A stretch of DNA of 59,962 nucleotides from Pseudomonadota bacterium (lineage in GTDB: Bacteria > Pseudomonadota > Gammaproteobacteria > Burkholderiales > JAKAFK01). The notes beneath the pieces were generated by a model. The model saw nothing but the letters and a program-made list of their open reading frames with translations, searched no databases and had not been told where the DNA came from. A program made the position numbers and the translations under genes. Of the stretch, positions 28,513 through 38,173 are shown in pieces (within the stretch, counting starts at the first letter, position 1; every line of letters begins with the position of its first letter). The stretch is taken from positions 1-59,962 of the forward strand of contig JAKAFK010000007.1 in the NCBI GenBank assembly GCA_021817985.1, given 5' to 3'.

Positions 28513-29046
28513 ATCAGACACCGAGCGGCGGTACCTTTTCAGGGCGTATGGCCGCACATCGCGGACGGCGCCTTCGTTCACCCTTCCGCTCAGGTCATTG
28601 GCGATGTCCATATCGGCGCGCAGGCGTCGATATGGTGCAACGCAGTGGTGCGCGGGGACGTGAACAGCATCCACATCGGGCGGGAGACGAACATTCAGGA
28701 TCTTTGCGTGCTCCATGTGAGCCACAAGACGCCTGCAGATCCCCTCGGCGCCCCCCTCACCGTGGGCGAACGCGTGACCGTCGGCCATTCGGTCATCCTG
28801 CACGGCTGCACCATCGGCGATGAATGCCTCATCGGCATGGGCTCCATCATCATGGACCATGCCGTGCTCGAGCCGCACGTATTGCTGGGCGCGGGAAGCC
28901 TCGTGCCCGAGGGCAAGACGCTCCAAAGCGGACATCTTTATCTCGGACGTCCCGTCAAAGCGGTACGCGCGCTCACGCCGGCCGAACTCGCGTACTTCGC
29001 CTATTCGGCGCAGCATTACGTCGCGCTCGCCCAGCAGTACGTCTAG
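28513..29046 (+). CDS. Gamma-carbonic anhydrase/YrdA-type hexapeptide-repeat protein
   Basis: A left-handed beta-helix protein of about 177 residues. The hexapeptide repeats run from HPSAQVIGDVHIGAQASIW through VVRGDVNSIHIG and IQDLCVLHVSHK to GHSVILHGCTIGDECLIGMG. The three zinc-ligand histidines of the family are in place (LHVSHK, TVGHS, LHGC). Function is CO2 hydration or an unknown YrdA role. The frame opens after a TGA at 28498-28500, and no ATG, GTG or TTG occurs before the first helix coils. The first canonical start (GTG 28645) would delete about 44 conserved residues. ATC at 28513, 6-7 nt after AGGGAG, is proposed. Confidence 0.8.
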   Translation: MRHRAAVPFQGVWPHIADGAFVHPSAQVIGDVHIGAQASIWCNAVVRGDVNSIHIGRETNIQDLCVLHVSHKTPADPLGAPLTVGERVTVGHSVILHGCTIGDECLIGMGSIIMDHAVLEPHVLLGAGSLVPEGKTLQSGHLYLGRPVKAVRALTPAELAYFAYSAQHYVALAQQYV

Positions 29047-29075
29047 CCACCCCCTTGGGCGGCACCGTCGCTCGT

Positions 29076-31412
29076 CTAGCGCAGGGCCACGCGTCGGAAC
29101 ACCGCGATCTTGACGAAATCGAGAGCGAAAAGATAGGCCACCACGAGCGCGCCAAGGACGAGCAGGAAGGGTCCCGGGATCGCAGCCATCAGGATGCCCC
29201 GCGCCGCCAACGTGCTCACGACGAGAATATCGAGCACGGAGGCCAGCAGCAGCCAGCGGCTGGGTCTAGAATCCCAGAAGTGACCGCGGCTGCGCACGAG
29301 ATAGACGTTGCCTTGGCCCGTGAAGACCAGCATCACGAATATGAGCGTCTGAAGCTGCGCCAACGGCAGATGCAGCCAGTCGCGCCCGACGAAGAACACG
29401 CTGAACGAGAGCACCAGCACGAAGCCCGCCAGAATCGCGCCGGTGGCCATGAGTCGCCGGATGCGCCAGCGGTCCGGCCGGAGGGAATAAGCGACCTGGT
29501 CGGTCGCAATCGACATGGTCACGAAGTCGTTCGTGAACAGCAGGAGGACGATGAGCATGGGGGTGATCACGAAAGTGCCGGTCAGCATGACGCCCACGCT
29601 CAGGAAGACCGCAATTTCCACCGTCTTGATGATCTTGTTCAAGGTGTAGGTCAGCATGCGCTGGTAGATGCGCCGACTGGTCTCGACGGCAGCCGCGATC
29701 TCGGAAAGTCCCGGCCGGGTCAGCACCACGCTGGCAGCCGCCTTGGCCACATCGGTCGCCGTGGCCACCGCGATCCCGACCTCCGCCTGCTTGAGGGCGG
29801 GCGCGTCATTGACGCCGTCTCCGGTCATCCCGCAGACGCGCCCGCCTTGCTGAAGACTTTGCACCAGACGGAACTTGTCCTCGGGAAAGACGCCCGCAAA
29901 CACGTCGCAACCGTCGCGCTCCCCGTTGCGCAGGCTTTCGCCGGTGCATGCCCGGTTGCCGATGCCCACCTTGGCCGCCACCGCGCGGGCCGTCGCCAGC
30001 GAATCGCCGGTGATCATGATCACGCGCAGGCCGAGCTCGACGAGATGGCGGATCAAGTCGGCCGAGTCGGGTCGCGGCGGATCCTCCAGGGCGACGAAGC
30101 CGGCAAACTCAAGCGCTTCCGGTTCGCCCGCCGCGACCGCGAGCACGCGATAGCCCTGCGCGGCGAGCGGCTCCATGCCGCCCATGGGCATCGCCTGCGA
30201 CAGTCTCGCGCCCACTGCCGCCGGCGCGCCCTTGACGACATGGAAGGGCTTGCCCTCACGTTCGACGATCCCTTCGGAATATTTCGTGGCAGGATCGAAC
30301 GGGATGAATTGGAGCCGCCCAGATGCCCCCGTGTCCCCTTGGGCGCGCGCAGCGGCCAGGATGGCGAGATCGATGGGATCCTGGGTCGCTTCGTCGCAGG
30401 CAATGGCCGCAAGCTGCAGGAGTTTTCCTTCGGTGAAGGGTGCGTTCGGCGCGACCCCGGCGACAGATAGGCGGCTTTCGGTCACGGTGCCGGTCTTGTC
30501 GACGCACAGCACCTCCATCGCGGCCGCCTCTTCGATCGCCGACAGGCGGGTGACCAGCACGCCGCGCCGGGCAAGCTCGAGGGCGCCGAGCGCAGTGGCC
30601 AGGGTAAAGGTGGCCGGCAAGGCCACAGGCACCGAGGCAACCAGCAGGATGAGGGCGAAGGGGAGCACATCGCTCCAGGGCAGGTGGGCGATCGGCGCAT
30701 AGACGAGAAGAGCGGCCACCATCACCGCATCCAGGATCAGCATGTAGCGCACGATCCGAAAGATGATTTCCTGGAGGTGGCTCACGGTCCTGGCCGTCCC
30801 CACCAGCTCGGCCGTCTTGCCGAAGAAGGTCCGCGTGCCGGTGGCCGTCACGCGCCCGCTCGCCTCGCCGCGCTTGACGACCGAGCCGGAATAGGCGGGA
30901 TTGCCGGCGGAGGCGTCAACCGGCAGCGACTCTCCGGTCAGCGCCGATTGGTCGAGCTCGACATTGCCTTCGGCAATCTCGAGGTCTGCGGGAACCAGAT
31001 CGCCCATGCGCACATGGACGAAGTCGTCGTCCACCAGGTTCGCCGCCGGAACCATCTGCCAGCGGCCATCGCGCAGGACCCGCGCGTTCACCGCCAGGCG
31101 GCTTCTGAGAAGCGCGAGGGCATTCTGCGCCCGTCCCTCCTGCACGAAGCTCAAGAGGGCGTTGAAGACGAGCAGGATCCCGATGATCAGCGCCTCGGCC
31201 CGCTTGTGCAGGAGGAGCTCGATGACGATGGTGATCTCGAGCATCCATGGCACCGGTGCCCAGAAACGGCTCGCCAGACGCAGCCAGGGATTGGGCTTCT
31301 CCTCGGGCAGCGCATTGGGCCCTTGACGCTGAAGGCGGCGCGCCGCTTCCTCGCTCGTCAGGCCGTGCGCGGGAGCCTCGGGGGACGCGACCGGCGGATT
31401 GGGCTCGTTCAT
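29076..31412 (-). CDS. Plasma-membrane-type (P3A) proton-translocating P-type ATPase
   Basis: Inner-membrane H+ pump of 778 residues. It shows the A-domain TGES, the phosphorylation site DKTGT in LCVDKTGTVTESRL, MITGDS, and the hinge MTGDGVNDAPALKQAEVGIAV. About 10 membrane helices are expected, with VPWMLEITIVIELLL as the first. No metal-binding CxxC or CPC motif is present, which argues against a heavy-metal P1B pump. Relatives in acid-tolerant bacteria expel protons. The start at 31412 overlaps the universal stress protein stop (ATGA). Confidence 0.88.
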   Translation of the reverse strand: MNEPNPPVASPEAPAHGLTSEEAARRLQRQGPNALPEEKPNPWLRLASRFWAPVPWMLEITIVIELLLHKRAEALIIGILLVFNALLSFVQEGRAQNALALLRSRLAVNARVLRDGRWQMVPAANLVDDDFVHVRMGDLVPADLEIAEGNVELDQSALTGESLPVDASAGNPAYSGSVVKRGEASGRVTATGTRTFFGKTAELVGTARTVSHLQEIIFRIVRYMLILDAVMVAALLVYAPIAHLPWSDVLPFALILLVASVPVALPATFTLATALGALELARRGVLVTRLSAIEEAAAMEVLCVDKTGTVTESRLSVAGVAPNAPFTEGKLLQLAAIACDEATQDPIDLAILAAARAQGDTGASGRLQFIPFDPATKYSEGIVEREGKPFHVVKGAPAAVGARLSQAMPMGGMEPLAAQGYRVLAVAAGEPEALEFAGFVALEDPPRPDSADLIRHLVELGLRVIMITGDSLATARAVAAKVGIGNRACTGESLRNGERDGCDVFAGVFPEDKFRLVQSLQQGGRVCGMTGDGVNDAPALKQAEVGIAVATATDVAKAAASVVLTRPGLSEIAAAVETSRRIYQRMLTYTLNKIIKTVEIAVFLSVGVMLTGTFVITPMLIVLLLFTNDFVTMSIATDQVAYSLRPDRWRIRRLMATGAILAGFVLVLSFSVFFVGRDWLHLPLAQLQTLIFVMLVFTGQGNVYLVRSRGHFWDSRPSRWLLLASVLDILVVSTLAARGILMAAIPGPFLLVLGALVVAYLFALDFVKIAVFRRVALR

Positions 31413-31858
31413 GCGGCCCCCGAACGGATCAGGAGAACCGGGACCGGTGCGGTGCGGATCACCACCTCCGCCACACTGCCGAGCAGGAGCCGATCCATGC
31501 CCCGCCGCCCGTGCGTGCCGATGACGATGAGGTCCGCGGCCCAATGGGCCGCCTCCTCGACGATGGCCACGCCGACGCGCCGCGCCACCGTCTCGATGAG
31601 CGCCGTTTCGGGCTCGAGACCCGCCTGTCGAGCCTGCTCCACGGCCGCCTCCACGATAGCCTGCCCGGCGGCGTGCAGCGCCTCCTGGACCCGCGGGTCC
31701 GCCATCCAGCCGCCCTCGTCCCAATTGACGAGCGTCTCGTCGACGACATGGACGAGCCGCAGCACCGCCGGACTCTCCGCCGCCAGCTTCAGCGCTTCGC
31801 GCAGCGCCGCCCGTGAGGTCTCGGTGCCGTCAATGGCTACCAGAATACGTCGATACAT
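31409..31858 (-). CDS. Universal stress protein (UspA family)
   Basis: A 149-residue single-domain Usp starting MYRRILVAIDGTETS. The C-terminal ATP-binding signature G-x2-G-x9-G-S is present in GTHGRRGMDRLLLGSVAEVV, so it is an ATP-binding type. The start at 31858 follows AAAGGGGGAGTCC. The stop overlaps the ATPase ATG by 4 bp, so the two are translationally coupled. It may act as a regulator of the pump. Confidence 0.9.
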   Translation of the reverse strand: MYRRILVAIDGTETSRAALREALKLAAESPAVLRLVHVVDETLVNWDEGGWMADPRVQEALHAAGQAIVEAAVEQARQAGLEPETALIETVARRVGVAIVEEAAHWAADLIVIGTHGRRGMDRLLLGSVAEVVIRTAPVPVLLIRSGAA

Positions 31859-31890
31859 GGACTCCCCCTTTAGGGCTTTCGCCCCCCTGC

Positions 31891-33201
31891 TCAGGACACG
31901 GCCGGCTTTCTCGCCTCCCGCCCGTGCAGGCGATCGAAAACCACATGGCCCTCCACGAGCGTGCAGCACACCCTCCCTTGCACCCGCGCGCCCAGGAATG
32001 GGGTGTTCTTGCCCTGGCTGTACAATGCCTTGCGATCGACCTGCCAGTCCGTATCAGGATCGAAGACGCAGACATCGGCGGGGCTGCCCAAACCCAGTTG
32101 CCCCCCCGCGATGCCCAGCAGCCGGGCCGGTTCGTGCGTAATCCTCGCCAATGCACGGTGCAAAGGGAGGCGGTCTTCGCGTGCCCACTGCAAGGTGAGC
32201 GGCAGCAAAAGCTCCAGGCCCGTCGCGCCCGGCTCCGCCTCGCCAAAAGGCACCTGCTTGGCATCGTCGTCCACCGGACTATGGTCGGAACACACCGCAT
32301 CGACGGTGCCGTCCGCCAGTCCCTCCCGGAGCGCCGCGCGGTCGGCATCGGTGCGTAGCGGGGGCACCAGGCGGCAATTGGCATCGAAGAAACCGACGTC
32401 CGACTCGCTCAAGTGCACATGGTGCATGCCGACATCACAGGTGACCGCCAGACCCTGCTCCTTCGCCACGCGCACCATCCCGATGCCGGCAGCGGTCGAC
32501 AGCCGGCATAGATGAATCCTCGCCCCGGTCTCGCGCGCAAGGAGGAGAATCGTCGACAACGCGACGGTCTCGGCACAGCTTGGAATGCCCGACAGGCCGA
32601 GGCGTGTGGCCACCTCTCCGTCGTGCGCCACGCCATGGCGCGACAAGAAAACGTCCTGGGGGCGAAGCCACACCGCGAATCCGAAGGTGGCCGCATACTG
32701 TAGGGCGCGCATCAGGGTCATGGTGTCGGTGAGCGCGGCATCGGCCTGAGAAAACCCGATGCAGCCGGCATCGGACAACTCGGCCATCTCGGTGAGCTCA
32801 CGCCCTTCGAGCTTCTGCGTCAGTGCGCCGAGGGGGAACACTCGCGCCTTGTTGAGGCTTCTCGCCCGGTGCTTGAGCATCTCGACCAACCCTGGCTCGT
32901 CCAGCGGCGGATCGGTGTCGGGCGGGCACACGAGGCTCGTCACGCCACCGGCCATTGCCGCTTCCATCTCGCTTTCCAAGGTCGCCTTGTACTCGAGCCC
33001 CGGCTCACGCAGCCGCGCCGATAGGTCGACGAATCCCGGGCACACCACGAGCCCCGTCGCATCGATCGTCCGCTGTGCGGTGAACCCTGCAGGAGCCGCG
33101 CCCAGGGCGGCGATCTTGCCGGAGGCGATGTAGACATCCGTCACCGCATCCAGCCCGTGCTTGGGGTCGATCACACGCCCGCCCTTGATGACCAGCTTCA
33201 T
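31891..33201 (-). CDS. pyrC': Dihydroorotase-like non-catalytic subunit of aspartate transcarbamoylase
   Basis: A 436-residue amidohydrolase-fold protein in the dihydroorotase family. The metal motif D-x-H-x-H-x-REPG reads VDLSARLREPG, with both histidines replaced by Ser61 and Arg63, and HLCRLS stands where active enzymes have an HxxHLS-like His. It should therefore be catalytically dead, like the PyrC' (PyrX) partner that holds the Pseudomonas PyrB dodecamer together. It directly follows pyrB, the expected order. A catalytic dihydroorotase must be encoded elsewhere. Confidence 0.88.
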   Translation of the reverse strand: MKLVIKGGRVIDPKHGLDAVTDVYIASGKIAALGAAPAGFTAQRTIDATGLVVCPGFVDLSARLREPGLEYKATLESEMEAAMAGGVTSLVCPPDTDPPLDEPGLVEMLKHRARSLNKARVFPLGALTQKLEGRELTEMAELSDAGCIGFSQADAALTDTMTLMRALQYAATFGFAVWLRPQDVFLSRHGVAHDGEVATRLGLSGIPSCAETVALSTILLLARETGARIHLCRLSTAAGIGMVRVAKEQGLAVTCDVGMHHVHLSESDVGFFDANCRLVPPLRTDADRAALREGLADGTVDAVCSDHSPVDDDAKQVPFGEAEPGATGLELLLPLTLQWAREDRLPLHRALARITHEPARLLGIAGGQLGLGSPADVCVFDPDTDWQVDRKALYSQGKNTPFLGARVQGRVCCTLVEGHVVFDRLHGREARKPAVS

Positions 33202-33243
33202 GTTCCCCGCCCCATTGTCGGATCGCACACGTCTGAGCTCCCT

Positions 33244-34200
33244 TCAGGATCCGCTGCTCGCCAGGATGCTCATGACCGCCATGCGCACCGCGATGCCAAA
33301 GGTGACCTGCGGCAGGATGACCGATTGCTCGCCATCGGCGACCGACGAGTCGATTTCCACGCCGCGGTTCATCGGACCCGGGTGCATGACGATGGCGTCA
33401 CCGCTGCAATAGGCGAGCTTTTCCGGGGTGAGGCCGTAGTACTTAAAATATTCCTGTGCCGACGGCAGAATGGCGCCCTTCATGCGCTCGTGCTGCAGGC
33501 GCAACATGATCACTACGTCGACCCCGGCAAGCCCCGCCGCCATGTTGTGGTAGACCTTGACACCCAGCCCCTCGACGCCGCTCGGAATCAGCGTCTTCGG
33601 CGCGATGACGCGCACCTCCTGGGTGCCCAGAATGTTGAGGGCATGAATCTCGGAACGGGCCACGCGCGAATGCATCAGGTCACCCACGATGGCCACCCGC
33701 AGCCCGCTGAAATCGGGCTTGTAGTGCCGGATGGTGTACATGTCGAGCAGGCCCTGCGTGGGATGCGCATGACGGCCGTCGCCGGCGTTGATGACATGGA
33801 TGTATGGCGCGACATGCTGCGCAATCAGATGAGCGGCGCCGCTTTGGGCGTGCCGCACGATGAACATGTCGGCATGCATGGCCGACAGATTGTCCACCGT
33901 GTCGAGAACCGTCTCCCCTTTGGACTGGGAGGAAGCACCGATATTGAGATTGAGGACGTCGGCGGACAGCCGCTTGGCGGCAATCTCGAAGGTGGTGCGG
34001 GTGCGCGTGCTCGGCTCGAAGAAGAGATTGAAGATGGTCTTGCCGCGCAGGAGCGGCACCTTCTTGACCTCGCGCTCCGCCACGCCGACGAACGAGGCGG
34101 CAGTGTCGAGGATATGAAGCAGGATCTCGCGCGGCAAGCCCTCGAGCGTGAGCAGGTGATTGAGTTCGCCATGCTGGTTGATTTGCGGATTCTTGCGCAT
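33244..34200 (-). CDS. pyrB: Aspartate carbamoyltransferase catalytic subunit
   Basis: Committed step of pyrimidine synthesis, forming carbamoyl-aspartate. The 318 residues have [19 protein letters not shown] (carbamoyl-phosphate site), [32 protein letters not shown] and [11 protein letters not shown]. It lies between pyrR and the inactive DHOase-like subunit, as in pseudomonads. A hairpin and a -10-like hexamer in the pyrR-pyrB gap may give it separate control. Confidence 0.95.
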   Translation of the reverse strand: MRKNPQINQHGELNHLLTLEGLPREILLHILDTAASFVGVAEREVKKVPLLRGKTIFNLFFEPSTRTRTTFEIAAKRLSADVLNLNIGASSQSKGETVLDTVDNLSAMHADMFIVRHAQSGAAHLIAQHVAPYIHVINAGDGRHAHPTQGLLDMYTIRHYKPDFSGLRVAIVGDLMHSRVARSEIHALNILGTQEVRVIAPKTLIPSGVEGLGVKVYHNMAAGLAGVDVVIMLRLQHERMKGAILPSAQEYFKYYGLTPEKLAYCSGDAIVMHPGPMNRGVEIDSSVADGEQSVILPQVTFGIAVRMAVMSILASSGS

Positions 34201-34267
34201 AGTCCCCGGTCACAGGCTCACGACAGGCCACGCCCGCAAGCGCGGCCGAACACAACGGCTGCGCGAG

Positions 34268-34273
34268 ATTATA
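34268..34273 (-). promoter_or_regulatory. TATAAT element upstream of pyrB
   Basis: A perfect -10 hexamer on the minus strand 68 bp before the pyrB ATG. No good -35 at 16-18 bp. It suggests an internal promoter between pyrR and pyrB, but this is unproven. Confidence 0.35.
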
Positions 34274-34281
34274 ATCGAACC

Positions 34282-34298
34282 GGATGCCTTAGGCATCC
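34282..34298. terminator. Perfect hairpin between pyrR and pyrB
   Basis: GGATGCC-TTA-GGCATCC is a 7-bp perfect stem 11-27 bp after the pyrR stop (minus strand). Nine bases later comes the TATAAT element. It could be a weak terminator, an attenuator remnant or an RNA-processing site. Confidence 0.45.
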
Positions 34299-34309
34299 AC
34301 CTGTGCGGG

Positions 34310-34801
34310 CTAGGACTGTAGCGACAGGACAAAGCGAAGGCTCGCATCCAGCGTCAGCTGGATATTCTGGTGCTGCGGCAACGCGATTCGCTCCCCCACG
34401 AAGTCGGGGCAGACCGGCAGCTCACGCCCGCCGCGGTCGATCAGCACGGCTAGGCGTATCGCCCTCGGACGCCCATAGTCAAAGAGTTCATTCATGGCCG
34501 CACGAATCGTGCGCCCTGTGTACAGCACATCGTCGACCAGGATGATGTCGCGCCCTTCGACAGCAAAGGGAATGTCCGACGGCTTGACCTGGGGATGCAG
34601 GCCGATGCGGCTGAAGTCGTCGCGGTAGAAGGAAATGTCGAGCGTCCCGAGGGGGGTGGCCACCCCCAGACGCTGGTGCAATCTTTTCGCAAGCCACGCA
34701 CCCCCGGTATGGATGCCGACCAGGGCACTGTCGGCGCCCACATGGGGCGCGATGCGGTCGGCCAGATGCGCAACGAGCGTTTCGGCGTTCGGCAGGTCCA
34801 T
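34310..34801 (-). CDS. pyrR: PyrR bifunctional regulator/uracil phosphoribosyltransferase
   Basis: A type-I PRTase-fold protein of 163 residues with the PRPP loop in DIILVDDVLYTGRTIRAAM and the PyrR-typical DISFYRDDFSRIG. In Bacillus it binds pyr leader RNA; in Pseudomonas-type operons its regulatory role is less clear and it may act mainly as a UPRTase. It is in the order yqgE-ruvX-pyrR-pyrB-pyrC'. Confidence 0.93.
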   Translation of the reverse strand: MDLPNAETLVAHLADRIAPHVGADSALVGIHTGGAWLAKRLHQRLGVATPLGTLDISFYRDDFSRIGLHPQVKPSDIPFAVEGRDIILVDDVLYTGRTIRAAMNELFDYGRPRAIRLAVLIDRGGRELPVCPDFVGERIALPQHQNIQLTLDASLRFVLSLQS

Positions 34802-34860
34802 GGCATCGATGCTCGCGGGATCAAAGTCCCATTATGCCTGGAAAATCCCTGCCACGCTGC

Positions 34861-35337
34861 TCAAAGGGATGCAAAGAAGGTCTCGAGAATCTGCTGGGCG
34901 GCCACCGGGTCCAGCAGGGGCTTCTGCCGTCTCCCCCGCAGGCCGGCCTCGGCCAGGGCGGCGCCGGCGGCGGCCGAGGTCAGGGTTTCGTCCACGAAAA
35001 CGACCGGGAGCCCCGTGCGAGCGCCCAACTCGGCGCCGAAGCGGCGGCACGAATGCGCCATGGGGTGCTCACCGTCCCCTTCAGACGACGGAAGGCCAAC
35101 CACCAGAAGGACAGGCGCCCACTCGCGCGCAAGCGCATCGATGCGCTCGAAGCGCTTGGCTTTGGGCTCCCCGGGCACGGTCGTCAGGGGATGCGCGAGG
35201 TGCACATCCAGGTCACCCACCGCCACGCCGATGCGCTTCAGCCCAAAATCGAAGGCCAGCACCGAACCGCGCGTGGGCCAATCGGCACCGGCCGTCACAC
35301 CGAGGGATTCCTGGGCGCGGACGGCGCCCTCAGGCAT
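34861..35337 (-). CDS. ruvX: RuvX/YqgF Holliday-junction resolvase-like nuclease
   Basis: A 158-residue RNase H-fold protein implicated in 16S rRNA 5'-end processing. It has [17 protein letters not shown] (first catalytic Asp), [22 protein letters not shown] (Glu) and [13 protein letters not shown] (last Asp). The N-terminus is about 20 residues longer than usual. It overlaps yqgE by 8 bp, so the two are cotranscribed as in most gammaproteobacteria. Confidence 0.92.
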   Translation of the reverse strand: MPEGAVRAQESLGVTAGADWPTRGSVLAFDFGLKRIGVAVGDLDVHLAHPLTTVPGEPKAKRFERIDALAREWAPVLLVVGLPSSEGDGEHPMAHSCRRFGAELGARTGLPVVFVDETLTSAAAGAALAEAGLRGRRQKPLLDPVAAQQILETFFASL

Positions 35338-35890
35338 GCCCCGCCGCCTCGGACAGCCGCGAGAAATCCACCCCCAACTGCCTCATGGCCGCGGGCAGGC
35401 GATCCTCCCATGGCACATCGAAGAGAATGTCGGTGGAGGCTTTGACCGAAAGCCAGGCGTTTTGCGCAAGCTCTTGCTCCAGCTGGCCGGCCGCCCAGCC
35501 GGCATAGCCCAGGGTGACGAAAAGCTTGGGCGGGCCTTCGGCGCGCGCTGCCGCCTCGAGGATGTCCTTGGAGGTCGTCAAGCCGACCCGCCCGTTGACC
35601 GCCAGGGTGGATTGCCAATGCCCCACCGGCATGTGCAGCACGAAGCCGCGGTCCATCTGGACAGGCCCCCCGAAGTGGACCCACCGCTCCTTGAGGGTTT
35701 GATCGCTGAGCGCGATGTCGAGCTGCTCGAACAGGGATTCCATGGTCATTTCCAGGGGCCGGTTCACAACGACGCCGAGGGCGCCCTGGTCGTTGTGCTC
35801 GCAGATGTAGGTGAGGGTCTTGGTAAAATAGGAATCCGCCATGTTCGGCATGGCGATGAGGAAGTGGTCGGTCAGGTTTACGTTCTCCAT
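35330..35890 (-). CDS. yqgE: YqgE/AlgH family protein (UPF0301)
   Basis: A 186-residue cytosolic protein of unsettled function. Family marks are [49 protein letters not shown] and [14 protein letters not shown]. The start at 35890 ([11 protein letters not shown]) fits the family; the longer frame to 36019 would run into the nadE promoter region. It is the first gene of the minus-strand run that continues through ruvX and the pyr genes. It is divergent from nadE, 103 bp apart. Confidence 0.92.
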   Translation of the reverse strand: MENVNLTDHFLIAMPNMADSYFTKTLTYICEHNDQGALGVVVNRPLEMTMESLFEQLDIALSDQTLKERWVHFGGPVQMDRGFVLHMPVGHWQSTLAVNGRVGLTTSKDILEAAARAEGPPKLFVTLGYAGWAAGQLEQELAQNAWLSVKASTDILFDVPWEDRLPAAMRQLGVDFSRLSEAAGHA

Positions 35891-35993
35891 GTCTGCATTA
35901 TGGCACATGGGCAACACGGCAGGGGAGGCTCGCCCCGGTTGACAAAATCCGGGCAGCTGGCTAGGGTCGCAAAAATATCCCCAGGAAAAGGCC

Positions 35994-38066
35994 ATGTCTT
36001 CAGCGGACGCATTCGTCAACCTGTATCACCACGGCTTCGTGCGCGTGGCAGTGGCCGTGCCCGACGTCCGGGTGGCCGATCCCGCCTTCAACGCCGCGCA
36101 AAGCCTTGCCCTGCTCCGGGAAGCCGCCGCTCGGCACGCAGTCCTGGCCGTATTTCCCGAACTGGGCCTGTCCGCCTATTCCTGCGACGATCTGTTCCAT
36201 CAGCAGGCCTTGCTGGAAGCCGTACAGGCGGCCCTGCGTGGACTGCTGGACGCCACCCGGGACTTAGCCCTGGTGGCAATACTGGGCATGCCCTTGCGGG
36301 TGGACAGCCTCCTCTACAATTGCGCCGTGGTCGTCCACCGGGGTCATATTCTGGGCGCCGTGCCCAAGACCTATTTGCCAAACTATCGCGAGTTCTACGA
36401 ACTGCGTCAATTCACGCCGGGCGATGTGGCTGGCTTCCGACACATCACCTTATGCGGCCAGCCGGACATTCCCTTCGCGAGCGAGCTGATTTTCCGGGCG
36501 GAGAACCTGCCCGCCTTCCGTTTCGCAATCGAGATCTGCGAGGACCTGTGGACCCCCATACCGCCGTCGTCCCTGGCTGCACTCGCCGGCGCCACCGTGC
36601 TGGTCAACCTGTCGGCCTCGAACGTCACGATCGGGAAGGAAGAGTATCGCCGGCAACTCGCCGCAAACCAGTCGGCCCGCTCCATCGCGGCCTACGTCTA
36701 TAGCGCGGCAGGCCCTGGAGAGTCGACCACCGACCTCGCCTGGGACGGGCACGGCATGATCCACGAGAACGGCACCTGCCTGGCCGAGACGCAGCGCTTT
36801 GCCGATCATCCCCAGCTCGTGACCGCCGACCTCGATCTCGAGCGTCTCGAGGCGGACCGGATGCGCCAGAACAGCTTCGGCCAGGCGCGCGCGCGCCACC
36901 GTGAGGCGCTGGAACGGTTTCAGGCGGTCCCGTTCGTGCTGGACATTCCCGCCGGTCCTCTGCCGCTGCAGCGCGCCTACGAGCGCTTCCCGTATGTGCC
37001 GAGCGATCCTGCAAGCCGGGACCGGCGGTGCGGCGAAGTCTATGCCATCCAGGTCCAGGGGCTCGTCAAGCGACTGCGCTCCTCGGGCATCGAGCGGGTC
37101 GTGATCGGCGTCTCCGGCGGCCTCGACTCCGCGCAGGCGCTGCTCGTGTGCGCCAAGGTCATGGACGCGATGGGGCTTCCGCGCTCGAACATCCTGGCCT
37201 ACACCCTGCCGGGGTTCGCCACCGGCGAACGCACGCTCGACCAGGCGCGACGCCTGATTCGGCTGGTCGGCGCCCACGCGGGCGAGATCGATGTCCGCCC
37301 GAGTTGCATGCAGATGTTCCGCGACATCGGTCACCCTTTCGCGAACGGCGAAGGGGTCCACGACCTGACCTTCGAGAACGTGCAGGCAGGCGAACGCACA
37401 AGCCATCTGTTCCGCCTCGCCAACCTGCACGGTGCGCTGGTGGTGGGCACGAGCGACCTGACCGAGCTCGCCCTCGGCTGGTGCACCTACGGGGTCGGGG
37501 ACCACATGTCGCACTACAGCCTCAACGCGAGCGTCCCTAAGACCCTCATTCAATACCTCATCCGCTGGGCCGCCCGAACGCATCAGTTTGGCGAAGCCTT
37601 GAGCCCGCTCCTGGAGGAAGTGGCGGCGACCGAAATCAGCCCCGAGCTCATCCCCGGCGACCCGGGCGGGCAACCCGGACAGCGATCGGAGGAAATCGTT
37701 GGCCCCTATGAGCTGCAGGATTTCCACCTTTATTACATCCTGCGCTTCGGGTATGCGCCGAGCAAGGTGGCGTTTCTCGCCTGGAGCGCCTGGCATGACG
37801 AGGACGCCGGCCGCTGGCCCGACCTGGCCGGGATTCACCGCCGCCACTACGACATCGGGACGATCAAGCGCTGGCTCGGCGTATTTCTCCGACGATTCTT
37901 CCAGACCAGCCAGTACAAGCGAAGCTGTGTGCCGAACAGCCCGAAGGTCGGATCGGGCGGCTCGCTCTCGCCGCGCGGCGACTACCGGGCGCCGAGCGAC
38001 GGCGAGTCTGCGGCATGGCTCTCGGATCTCGAGCGCATTCCGGATCGCATCGATGCGCCGGGCTGA
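35994..38066 (+). CDS. nadE: Glutamine-dependent NAD+ synthetase
   Basis: Final step of NAD synthesis. The 690-residue two-domain type has an N-terminal nitrilase-like glutaminase with Glu in [15 protein letters not shown], Lys in [14 protein letters not shown] and Cys in EICEDLWTP. The C-terminal NAD synthetase has the ATP pyrophosphatase loop [13 protein letters not shown]. It resembles the long actinobacterial/proteobacterial NadE with an ammonia tunnel rather than the short ammonia-only E. coli enzyme. The ATG at 35994 lies in a 103-bp divergent gap with yqgE. Confidence 0.93.
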   Translation: MSSADAFVNLYHHGFVRVAVAVPDVRVADPAFNAAQSLALLREAAARHAVLAVFPELGLSAYSCDDLFHQQALLEAVQAALRGLLDATRDLALVAILGMPLRVDSLLYNCAVVVHRGHILGAVPKTYLPNYREFYELRQFTPGDVAGFRHITLCGQPDIPFASELIFRAENLPAFRFAIEICEDLWTPIPPSSLAALAGATVLVNLSASNVTIGKEEYRRQLAANQSARSIAAYVYSAAGPGESTTDLAWDGHGMIHENGTCLAETQRFADHPQLVTADLDLERLEADRMRQNSFGQARARHREALERFQAVPFVLDIPAGPLPLQRAYERFPYVPSDPASRDRRCGEVYAIQVQGLVKRLRSSGIERVVIGVSGGLDSAQALLVCAKVMDAMGLPRSNILAYTLPGFATGERTLDQARRLIRLVGAHAGEIDVRPSCMQMFRDIGHPFANGEGVHDLTFENVQAGERTSHLFRLANLHGALVVGTSDLTELALGWCTYGVGDHMSHYSLNASVPKTLIQYLIRWAARTHQFGEALSPLLEEVAATEISPELIPGDPGGQPGQRSEEIVGPYELQDFHLYYILRFGYAPSKVAFLAWSAWHDEDAGRWPDLAGIHRRHYDIGTIKRWLGVFLRRFFQTSQYKRSCVPNSPKVGSGGSLSPRGDYRAPSDGESAAWLSDLERIPDRIDAPG

Positions 38067-38173
38067 GCACAGACAAGGGCATCCCGCCGCTGCCGGCGGA
38101 CATCGCCCACCCTGAGAGGCCTCTCATCCGAGACCAAGACGCGTTCTAGACTTGAAGACCTAAGGAGTACGGC

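Noticed and set aside
28824..30470. 548-codon plus-strand frame over the end of the gamma-carbonic anhydrase and the H+-ATPase
   Set aside because: It overlaps two recognisable genes and has a charged low-complexity composition with no motif.
30684..32141. 485-codon plus-strand frame opposite the ATPase and universal stress genes
   Set aside because: Shadow of the P-type ATPase coding strand; no independent evidence.
34595..36703. 702-codon plus-strand frame over pyrR, ruvX, yqgE and nadE
   Set aside because: It crosses four supported genes on both strands and contains no recognisable domain.
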